This document shows, one piece after another, positions 24,599 to 33,975 of a DNA stretch of 64,000 bases (positions are counted from its first letter, which is position 1; each line of letters starts with the position of its first letter). The position numbers were made by a program, and so were the translations under genes. The notes under the pieces were generated by a model. It saw nothing but the letters and a program-made list of their open reading frames with translations, was not told the DNA's origin and did not search any database. The DNA comes from Metarhizium brunneum (Eukaryota; Ascomycota; Sordariomycetes; Hypocreales; Clavicipitaceae): assembly GCF_013426205.1 (NCBI RefSeq), contig NC_089426.1, positions 4,216,001 to 4,280,000 on the forward strand, read 5' to 3'.

Positions 24599-25742
24599 AT
24601 GGCGAATGCGGTTTCTTTGCCGATAGCCCGCACGGCTATTGTCGAGGGCGATGACCACCGCCTTCGCATCGAGCACAATGCTCAGCTCCTCAGTCTCCGA
24701 CCGGACGAGGTCCTGGTCCATGTGATGGCCGTCGCAATCAACCCATGCGACTACAAAATGCACGAGCGCTTCCCCTACCCTGGGGCGGTGGACGGTTGCG
24801 ATTTTGCAGGAGTGATCGTCACTCTCGGATCGGACGTGACAAAGTGGAGCATCGGAGACCGAGTCTGCGGGGCCGTCCACGGCTCAAATCCTCTCCGGCC
24901 CGAGTCCGGCGCCTTTGCCGATTACATACCGTGCGAATCCGAGTTCACACTCAAGATCCCGGCCGATATGTCGTTCGAAGAGGCTGCCGCGCTGGGGGGG
25001 ACGGGCCTGGCGACACTGGGCATGGCGCTGTTCAAGGAACTGGCTTTGCCAGGGACCCTGGAGGAGCCGGCGACGAAGCCGCGGACAGTGCTTGTGCACG
25101 GGGGAAGCTCTTCGGTGGGAACCATGGCGATGCAGTTGGTGCGACTGTAAGTAATTGCATAGCTCCATCAGGCGTCTGAGTATCATATCTTGTAGCTGAC
25201 AGAATGGGGACCAAAGGACAGGGCACATACCCATAGCTACATGCTCTCCCAAGAACTTTGCCCTTGCTAAAAGGTTTGGCGCGGCGGAGGTTTTTGATTA
25301 CAATTCCCCAGACTGCGCCCAAAACATCAAAGCCTATACCAAAAACACGCTTGCGTACGTGCTTGATCCTTTTACGGATGCTAAGAGCATCGCCCTCTGT
25401 TTTGCGGCTATGGGCCGTGCCGGTGGCCGCTATGCCTGCTTGGAGATGTACCCAGACTACGTCCTCGAGCGCAAATCCATCAAGGTGGGTTTCATCATGG
25501 GTCCTTCACTGCTGGGCCACCGACTTGCGCTGAGCTACGGCTACGAGCGGGACGAGGATCCCGAAATGCGAGCGTTTGGAGTGCAGTGGTACCGTAGCGT
25601 GCAGAAGATGCTGAACCAGGGGAAGTTGAGACCACATCCACTAAGGATTCTGGGCAACAGCTTTGAAGCAGTGCTGGAAGGAGTTGATATGCTAAAACGA
25701 AAGGCTGTTTCTGGCGAGAAGTTGGTTGTGGCCCTTGGTTAA
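24599..25742 (+). CDS. Trans-acting enoyl reductase (LovC-like MDR)
   Basis: Two exons, 24599-25146 and 25217-25742, give 357 residues; the intron has a GTAAGT donor and uses the CCAAAG acceptor, the only choice that keeps the frame. Medium-chain dehydrogenase/reductase family without the zinc site. Visible: an N-terminal GroES-like half with DEVLVHVMAVAINPCDYKM and GCDFAGVIVTLGSDV, then the NADPH-binding stretch VLVHGGSSSVGTMAMQL. It resembles LovC and CcsC, which dock on an iterative PKS lacking its own ER and reduce selected enoyl intermediates. This fits the PKS-NRPS at 43.5 kb. An in-frame ATG 90 bp upstream would add 30 residues of no family character, so I prefer 24599. It is transcribed divergently from the Diels-Alderase-like gene. 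Confidence 0.9.
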
Positions 25743-26204
25743 CATAACTACCATTTTCAATCATTATACATGTTACTGCCTATTGGCAATCCAGTTCCTC
25801 CTGCCCCTGTTCCAACAACCATACTCGCTAAAACAATGGATGCAGTAGCAGGACTTGCTCAAGTACCGTTACAAGCTCTCGTAGGGGTGACAGATGCGTA
25901 ACGCAGTTGTTGTCGCTCAGCTATCTTGTTTCTCAATAAAGTAACTAGTCCAGCATTAAATCAATATTTTCTACGAAATACAAGTGGATAAAGCTGATCA
26001 AATAAAACGCGTTGTTCATGTGACAAATATTTATCATCATGGTCGGTTCCAGCTGCCGAACATTGCTTCGGTGTTCGGTGGATTCCAACATGCACGTCGC
26101 ATTTGGTCATCCGAGGGGCCTAGCAAGACGGCGCACTTTTAAATACCGCCGTCCTACTTTTATCCCGCACCCAAAACCCGTAGCGTAATAAAAATTTTAT
26201 TATA
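25743..26204. other. Intergenic with P450 promoter
   Basis: The 3' flank of the enoyl reductase and the upstream region of the P450. TCGG elements at 26043, 26068 and 26075 and an inverted CCGA at 26056 lie 127-162 bp before the ATG at 26205. Nothing else is recognised. Confidence 0.5.
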
Positions 26205-27903
26205 ATGCTGAACGCAGCCATTATTCCTTTTGCCATTTTGGCAGTATCATGCGGTGTTTTTTACTCGCTCGTCTGCTTGGGAGGCTCAGCCCCAAGGAAG
26301 CGGGCTCTGGCGCACATTCCAGAACTACGGTTTGAGAAGGATAATACGCCAGACCGATATAGAAACGACACTCGATCCCTTTTGAGAATCGGATATGAAA
26401 AGTACCTCCAGTATGGCGTTCCGTTCCAGATGTATAACCCGATTGGCGAGTTGGGCAACCAAGTTATTCTTCCCATGAAGTATCTAGACGAAGTCAAGCG
26501 CGCCCCCAAGTCGCTGTTCAGTTTCGAGGTGTTTTCAGAAAAGTTGTTTCTCCTGAACTATATCAACGCCCCTCGTCAGACCAACGCTGCCACCCACGCT
26601 ATCAAATTTCACCTGAATAGGAACTTGAGTGAGAATAACCACCTATATTATGCGCGGCTTGTTTTGACAATTTCAGACAATTTCAACTGACTGACGGCTT
26701 ATCCCCACTTTCTAGATAATGTCATGAATGGGCTCTGGACTGAGGCTGAGGCATCGCTCAAGAAGACCATTCCTTCGCCGGGTCGGCAGTCGATTCCCGG
26801 GGGCGACCTTGCATGCAACATTCTTTCACCCGTCATGTCGTATATTCTCGTGGGCCCGTCACTTTGCAGGGATCCTGAATGGCTAGATATTGCGGTAGAA
26901 ACCACCTTTTCTGTCTTTGACGCCTCGTTGGACATTCGAAAGAAATATACGGCAAATTGGAGGTGGCTGGCGCGATGGCAGAATGGCACTGCGCAACGAC
27001 TTGGGACGATTCGAAAGAAGGCCCTGGAGTTAATTAAGCCGCTATACGACGAAAGACGCCAGGCTATCAATGAGAATGATGGCCGAAGCGACAGCGGATC
27101 TGAAATGTTTCACGACACCATATATTGGCTATTGGGCCAAAAACGGGCTGACACCTCCTTGGAGGCAGTCGTTGACCAGCAGTTATTTTTGACCTTAGCG
27201 TCCATCCACACCACTTCTGGCATGCTGCAGTCCCTCTTATTCGACTGACTCGCTCATCCCGAGTACCATGCGGAGATTACGGCGGAAATCAACGAGGCCT
27301 TGGCTGAGTTTAAAACTTCGGGCAGCGAATGGACGCTGCAGCGAGTTGCCAGGATGAGAAAGCTGGATAGCTTCATGAAGGAGAGCATACGGATGAATCC
27401 CATGGCCTTCAGTAGGAATCTTGAGACAATCTTGCACACTACACATTCACTAATAATGCGTCTCCACAACAGTCACCGGTCAGCGCTACGCGGTCAAGTC
27501 TCACACGTTCAAGGACGGATTCAACTTGCCGGCTGGTACTATGTTCCACTTTGCCGCCGACGCCGTCCATCATGATCCAAACAAATATCCCGATCCAGAC
27601 AAATTCGACGCATACCGGTTCCTCCGTCTTCGCGAAAAAGTAGACCCAAACCAGTTTCACTTTGCCTTCGTCTCAGACATGAATCTGAATTTTGGCGCTG
27701 GTCAGCACACCTGTCCGGGGCGATTTCTCGCGGCCGTGGTCTTGAAGTTCGCCCTCATCCTGCTTATCACTCGATACGAGATTAAGTTTTCGGACGGCAG
27801 CACGCAAAAACCGCCAAATGTGTTCGTCGACAATACTATAAGGTGCAAAACTACTTATAAAGCCTCTTATTTGAGGAGTAATTTCTGCGCCTGGACACGG
27901 TAG
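26205..27903 (+). pseudogene. Cytochrome P450 with an in-frame TGA
   Basis: Three exons, 26205-26628, 26716-27411 and 27473-27903, span 517 codons and keep consistent phases (1 and 1). An N-terminal membrane anchor (about residues 5-26) is followed by a P450 fold: a TLASIHTTSG I-helix segment, the ESIR form of ExxR, and the haem loop FGAGQHTCPGRFLA with its cysteine ligand. ER-membrane haem-thiolate monooxygenase, probably tailoring the PKS-NRPS product by hydroxylation or multi-step oxidation. An in-frame TGA at 27246-27248 lies between the I-helix and ExxR, in the segment FD-stop-LAHPEY; both halves are otherwise well conserved. As read, the product would lack ExxR and the haem ligand. The stop is followed by C, a context known to be leakier than others, but readthrough is speculative. 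Confidence 0.85.
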
Positions 27904-28212
27904 ACGATGCCATCCAGACCATGGTTCTTGGCCCAAAGTCATAAAGCTGAATCTTCGCAAATACACCTTATGTTAGCAGGATAATGCCTAGACTGATAGA
28001 ATTCAACTGTATTTATTATTCTTGGGCCTTATGTCTTAACATAAAGCTGGTGTGGCGTAGGAACAGAGGAATGTTCCCATGTAGATATAGTGGCAACGGC
28101 TAATAGGCCATCGGCTGTGAAGGATATGTTCATGTGCCAGAATATAATTCCATATTTTTATTATTTCTACGCTCCAAATACACCAGCCAAACCATCCTTT
28201 AAATTTGATCAT
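27904..28212. other. Convergent 3' spacer
   Basis: About 300 bp between the ends of the P450 and the DUF3500 gene. It is A+T-rich and holds no gene. It is also the boundary between the cluster's left arm and the central island. Confidence 0.6.
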
Positions 28213-29562
28213 CTATCTTTGCTTCCATTGAAAGTTCTGTTCCGCGCCAGGAATCAGCGGGCGTAGCGCCATCCCGTAATCTCCACCGTTTGGTGTCCTC
28301 AACAGCGTGTGAATATGGAACTTTGCAGGTTCCTCATTCGTTAAAAAGACCCCAGAATGGTGATCAAACTCTATAATCACGACCGGACTCTGTAGCCGAT
28401 AGTAAAACGCATCCTCGTTCGCAAATCCACCAATCCAAGAGAAGTACGTCTCGTGATACAGAGATTTGATATGCGCCAGACGAATTAACCGAGCCTTTTC
28501 CGGAAGGTATAAAAGATATTGATTCAAAATTTTATCGACCAGGTCTCGTTGGTCCTGTGTAAATTCCGACACGGGGACGCCTTCATACGGCACGATGCGA
28601 TTATCGCGATATGCGCCGCATAAGTGACGCTGATCGTCGTGGTTCCACCGCCCATAAGGCATAGAGGCATCTCTCATATGTTTGTATGTTTGTACATGAG
28701 ATTGTACATCTTGCGGTAAGCTCTGCATGAGTTGCAAACCGAGTGCTTCCTCTGTGTGCAGAATGCGCGTGCCTTTATGAGGACCAGAGTCTATGATGTT
28801 TGGTTCTGCGCCGGTAAACCATGGCGAGAGGACCATTTGCTGCTTGTAAAAGAAAACATTCAAGCATAAATGGTGTCCATAGAAAGAAAAGCCCCATGGT
28901 CGTGCGGTGGATGGTTCTGAGCCAAACAAGACGAAGTTGTAAGAAAATTCGTTCATTATTCCTGGTGCTTGGACCAGGTCACCCAAAAACCCATTGATGC
29001 GAGTAGCTCCAATTGCCTTCTCGAAACCTTCTGGGGAGAGCGTTGCAAGCAGTACATTGATGATGGCTTTCCGGAGGTCCAGGGTAACATCGGAATCATC
29101 TAGGCGAATACCCTTGTCGCTTATGAGAAACTCGGGGTTGGACCATGTTCGCCACTCAGGCGAGTCAATGTGGTAAAAAAGGGTTTGTCGTTGCCTTTTG
29201 TTTGCTAAACAGACGACTAGTTTCGCGGCTTGGACAATGTACTCAATGGGAATCCCTTGGTCTTCCAACTTGAATAGATCTGGCTGTAGTATTCCTACGA
29301 AGAGTGACATGGTGAGTACGAAGGTTGTCTTGTCTCACAGTGCTAGTGTACGTGGTGACATACCATTGGCAGTGATTCCCTTGAACGGCTCTGACAACAA
29401 GCCTTGCCAATGTTCATACAGAGCATGTAACCATGGCGGGTTCTTCTTCTCTTTGAAGGTCACTGCGTATTGATAACAGTCTTGCTCTCTCATCGCCGTA
29501 AACCTGTCCGTATTCAAGTCCGGCAAGTGCGCTCGAAACGAACTGTCAGATTGCATCGTCAT
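28213..29562 (-). CDS. DUF3500-family protein
   Basis: Two exons on the minus strand, 29562-29364 and 29294-28213 (GTATGT donor, TCGTAG acceptor, phase 1), give 426 residues. The protein matches the DUF3500 pattern: ERAIGATRINGF-like helix region, WGFSFYGHHLCLNVFF, an SPWFTGAEPN segment, and the C-terminal IEFDHHSGVFLTN with FHIHTLLRTPNGGDYG. The clustered histidines suggest metal binding, but no activity is established for the family. There is no signal peptide. It heads a group of genes (FAH hydrolase, orphan, FAD monooxygenase, regulator) of catabolic flavour and shares a 417-bp divergent promoter region with the FAH gene. It has no paired TCGG elements upstream, unlike the cluster genes. 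Confidence 0.85.
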
Positions 29563-29979
29563 TGTGACTAAGTTGTCGATAGTGAGCAGCTGGGCGGTTC
29601 AAAGTGTTTGTACAAAACCTTGTCTATCAGAGTCCCGTAACTGTCCGATTTGCGTGCACCACTTGGAGCCGTTAAACGTGTCATTACTTATGCCCGATCT
29701 ACGTACTCCGGATGAAAGTTGAAACCCCATGAGCGGAAGATGGATCCACATCCAGCGGCTGGATGGGATGGTGGTCCGGAACGGCACAACGACATCCTAT
29801 TGGCAGATTCCAATATTCACATGCAGCTTAACGTCTCCATGTACACACACCGACCTTCCCTACAATCATCAAATACAAAGCACATTAGACTGCATATAAT
29901 TGTGATTGGGTGATAACAATCTGTGCATGTGCGGCGCACAACTTGCATGTTTCAGAAGCTCGTCAACAATGTCTCGAAC
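29563..29979. promoter_or_regulatory. Divergent promoter region, DUF3500 / FAH gene
   Basis: 417 bp between two divergent starts. I see no strong TATA box and no paired TCGG motif. The arrangement suggests joint expression of the two genes; this is inferred from layout only. Confidence 0.4.
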
Positions 29980-31149
29980 ATGGCATCATCCAGCTTCAAG
30001 AGTAAGCTGCCTCACATCTTAATGATCACACGACTCTAATAGCAGTAGGGCTTGTCCGATTCGTCCCTACTTCGGATTCCAGTAAGATTCTCATAGGTCA
30101 ACCCATCGATGACAGCATCGACGTTGGCGCCGCGCTTCGAAAGGGCCAGAAGGTCGAGGTTGAGGTTTTCTCTGGGTCATCTGTCCTAAGTCCAGGACAA
30201 AGATCTACGAGCCGCGACACGATTCAAAAACTGTAGTCGCCGCTTGCAGCTGAAGAAGTTGGCACCATTCGTTGCATCGGGCTCAATGTTGGTAGACCAT
30301 TAGCAAAGGTGCCCAGAAAGAAGAGCTAACTCTCCATGACTTTTCACAGTACAAGCAGCATGCAGAAGAAGTTCATCTTCAGATTCCAACAGTTCCCACT
30401 GTTTTCATGTACATTCAAAACGCCCTATATGTATAATTGCCGAGGATAGAGCCCTATCTAATACCATATAGGAAACCCTGCACGGCGATAGGTGACCCGT
30501 GGCCAACTCCGACCATGTTACCAAAGATTACTCAAATAGATGATTGCGGAGACTATGAGGCTGAGCTTGCTGTTGTCATTGGCAAAACTGCCAAAAACGT
30601 TTCCAAGGACGACGCGATGAACTATGTTCTTGGATACACGGCTTGCAACGATGTTTCTAGTAGAGCGAGCCAATTCGCACAGTCCCAGTGGTCATTTTCC
30701 AAAAGCTTCGATGGCTCATGCCCCTTGGGTTAGTTACAACACAACCCGTTCCGTTTGATCTTATATTCTGACGGGTATACAGGTCCAGCGCTAGTGTCGC
30801 CGTCTGTCATTTCAGATCCTTGTACTCTTCGACTGCGCGGTGTGAAGAATCAGGAATTACTGCAAGATTGTGGCATAGAGTGAGTACGCTTTCATAGAAG
30901 AATATACATGGTCTAATAACTGACATATATACGTGCTCTAGCGACCTTATTTTCAGTGTAGCGGAGCTTATTAGCTTCTTGTCCCAGGGTACTACACTCC
31001 CTGTCGGTACGGTTATTATAACTGGTACTCCGGCAGGAGTTGGTGTTAGTCGAAACCCGAAGGTAACCCTGGCTCACGGCGATGAGTTTTGGGTGGAAAT
31101 TATGCCTCACATAGGTACCTTGGTGAACGTGTTCCAGAATGAGATGTAG
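29980..31149 (+). pseudogene. FAH-family hydrolase with an in-frame TAG
   Basis: Six exons, 29980-30001, 30049-30287, 30350-30408, 30472-30728, 30783-30879 and 30942-31149, span 294 codons with all phases consistent. Fumarylacetoacetate hydrolase superfamily (FAHD1-like, metal-dependent C-C bond hydrolase or decarboxylase on 2,4-dioxo acids). Motifs: [23 protein letters not shown] with its metal-binding acids, [26 protein letters not shown], and GTVIITGTPAGVGVS. In exon 2 an in-frame TAG (30234-30236) follows TIQKL, within a conserved segment that resumes SPLAAEEVGTIRCIG. The start exon is only 22 bp. Intron 2 uses a less usual GTTGGT donor. As read it is truncated at about 69 residues; a single-base error or mutation would explain it. 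Confidence 0.82.
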
Positions 31150-31385
31150 CTAGGTTGGTCACTAAGGCAATTTGTGCAAATTATATTCTTCGTTGTTCAA
31201 GTATAGGGTTATAATAGCCACAATCCAATTGGCTACTTTGTAGCCTTCTAAAGTGCGTACCTTTACGATAACAGAAAATTGCTCTGCTGTCCAGTATAAG
31301 CAGGGAATCTCTATTCCAATGCAGTAGTCTCTTTACTATGACTCGCTAATTGCAATGCAATACAGCTTCTCCACCACACAAGAAG

Positions 31386-31875
31386 CTATCCCAATAATCG
31401 AGGAATTTGATCCTTCAAGTGCTCAACTATCGCTTCAGGCCCTTTTGCCACCTGCAGACCGTATGGAATAGCATGTGTCTTGATGTTGGGCCTGATTCCT
31501 CTTGCCGTCTCAATCATGCCCTCGCTCTCCTCAGCAGTCCACATAGAGGCACAGCACTATTCTCAGAGTCAGTAACCAAATGTCAAATGCCATGTTTGAA
31601 GCCCAAATTCACCAGTATATCAGGTTGCAAACTCATGACTTTGGTCTCGACTTCATGCGGGCCTGAACTCTCATTAGCACAATATCGCCTCGTACCAGAG
31701 CCACTGAATCAAAGTCATTGATTCCAATTTTGTCAATACCGTCACAGTTCCCAACATATTCAATCTCATATCGATCTTTCAGACCATCAATCACCCTTCC
31801 AATAACATACTTGGCCCTCTCGGGTGCATTATTGACGGTCACAAGTCGGAATGGTCCTGGCGTATAAATAGCCAT
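31386..31875 (-). CDS. 118-residue conserved-type orphan
   Basis: Three exons on the minus strand, 31875-31740, 31662-31613 and 31556-31386, in phases 1 and 0. I cannot assign a function. The N-terminus PFRLVTVNNAPERAKYVIGR reads like a beta strand plus helix; exon 2 gives VMSLQPDIL; exon 3 continues CASMWTAEESEG and THAIPYGLQVAKGPEAIVEH. The alternating pattern suggests a small Rossmann- or flavodoxin-like alpha/beta fold, and I recall similar short hypothetical proteins in other ascomycetes. No signal peptide or membrane segment. It lies tail to tail with the FAH gene and back to back with the FAD monooxygenase, which suggests the same pathway. The three-exon model rests on phase agreement and the conserved CASMW block. 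Confidence 0.68.
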
Positions 31876-32478
31876 AATGTCTTAATTTCTCAAGTTGGTA
31901 AGAAATGAGTCGTATCTGCTGTGATGGAACCTTGCTTCTATTAAACTCTGGCCGACAGCTCACATACATATATATAACGAGTGTCACGGACCGTGCCATG
32001 CTTAGCACATGACTTGTACCAAGTCAACACTTTCCACAAATACAATACATAGTACTAATAAATTGGAGCATTTTAAACATTTATCCGACCTTGTAAAGCA
32101 CGCCATACGGACCCTCACAATATTCTTTCTGAGTGGTGGAGTACCGGCCAACCTTTGTCTCATTGGCTCGGAATACAAGACAACCGAGGCCCATCGGCAA
32201 CACCTGGCGGCGTGTAAATGACCAAAAGGAACTAGCAAATCTAAGGAACTATCCGAGCACAGAGGTAAGGTTAAAGTGCTCGGGAATTGCTCTCGGGACT
32301 GAGTTGTATTTTATCTTCTGCGTATCCCTTTGCCGTAGTTACTTGCGAAGCTTTCATCCTGAGAAGCATAAGAGACGCATCTTGAATCTTCATGTAGCAG
32401 CACCAGAAACCTTTGCTCTTATAGTTCTTTTTCGACCTTTCACATCTTGCTTCACCTTGACTTTGGCGTTCCAACAAA
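31876..32478. promoter_or_regulatory. Divergent promoter region, orphan / FAD monooxygenase
   Basis: 603 bp between divergent starts. It contains a TATATATAA stretch near 31970, close to the orphan's start. Otherwise no gene or recognised motif. Confidence 0.45.
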
Positions 32479-33974
32479 ATGGGCTCCAAATTGATCGACG
32501 AGCAGCAAAGCGATATCTTTGACCTACGATTTGCTATTGTTGGAGCAGGTATGTCATCTCCATATCAGTAATCGTTTGAGACCGATCGACCTAACAATGT
32601 CATTTTTTCTTTCCTTCTTTTTTCAGGCATAGGTGGCCTAGCAAGCGCATTAGCACTCGCAAAGAAGGGATTCAAAGATATACATATCTACGAAAATGCA
32701 TCCAACTTGGGATTTATGGGCGCTGGTATCCAGCTGGCGCCCAATCTAGTACGCATTCTAAGTAGACTGGACTGTTGGGATTCAGTCGAGGCGAAGGCTA
32801 CCGATGTGCTCGAGACAAGTATAAGAGGTGAGTCATAATATTCCATCTGCGCCCATAGACATACACAAGGATGCCGACGCTTTATTCAGATGGTGCAACG
32901 GATACAGAACTCGCCCATGTCCGCATGCCTGACATCCGAAAGAAATATGGACATCCTCATTGCACTGGCCATCGAGCGTCTCTAGTCGGAGGTCTATACC
33001 AGGGATGCAGAAAAATGCCCGCCATCAAATTTCACTTTGGTTGTGCTGTCACTGCAATCACCTCTTTCCAGCCAAAAGTCGAATTCGTCGTCAAGACACG
33101 GGAAGGCGTGGAACAACGCATTATTGCCGACACCCTGCTTGCAGCGGATGGAGTCAAGTCCATCACCCGCGTTGCTCTGCTCAACCAAATCAACCACGCC
33201 TCGGAAGTAGAAGACACCGGCCAGGCAGCGTATCGAGTACTTTTACCACGAGAAAAGATGCAAGACGATCCGGAAATGATGGCACTACTGGATAGTAACC
33301 AGGTTACCAGGTGGATCGGTGAGAAAAGGCACTGGATTGCGTATCCTATCCAGTCAAGAACCATGTACAACATGTCGTCAATCCAGCCAGACACCAACTT
33401 TGCCTCGGAACCATCCATGACATACATGACAAAGGGATTAAAGGACACAATGCTCAGCGTCTTTGCAGATTTCTGCCCGCTTATACAGCGGATGCTCGAT
33501 TTGGTTCCTGATGGCCAAGTTTGTGAATGGAAGTTGCGTGTTCAAAAACCTCTACCAACATGGGTCCATGGATCCGTGGCTCTAGTAGGGGATGCATGCC
33601 ATCCCACTCTGCCACATCTGAATCAAGGAGCCGCGCAAGCTGTTGAGGATGCTGCCGTGTTGGCTGAGGTTTTGGCCAAGTGCCCAGGCAGTGATTTGCC
33701 TTCCCTCAACAAGTCGCTACGTGTTTACGAACTGATACGTAAGGAACGGGCCTCTACACTTGTGCGGTGGGCTGCTGAGTCGGGCCGTATTTTGCATTTG
33801 GGTCAAGGGAAAGCAAAGGAGGAACGAGACAGGCGGTTTGCTAACGCCAACGCCGGTGGGCATCATCTTCCCGATAAGTGGGCATCTTCTGATGTTCAGG
33901 AATACATTTACTCGCATGACTGTATGCAGGAGGCTGCGGATCAATTTTGTCGATTGTATCAGAGTTTGAGCTAG
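32479..33974 (+). CDS. FAD-dependent monooxygenase (salicylate hydroxylase-like)
   Basis: Three exons, 32479-32548, 32627-32827 and 32890-33974, give 451 residues. Group A flavoprotein monooxygenase: the dinucleotide fold GAGIGGLASALALAKKGF spans the first intron, followed by GAGIQLAPN, LLAADGVKS (the DG motif), and VALVGDACHPTLPHLNQGAAQAVEDA (the GD motif). Such enzymes use NAD(P)H and O2 to hydroxylate or decarboxylate aromatic acids. No membrane anchor, so soluble. Its neighbours, an FAH hydrolase and a Zn2Cys6 regulator, suggest an aromatic catabolic or modification route rather than a part of the PKS-NRPS pathway, though FMOs do occur in such clusters. The stop is one base from the stop of the convergent regulator gene. 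Confidence 0.9.
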
Positions 33975-33975
33975 A

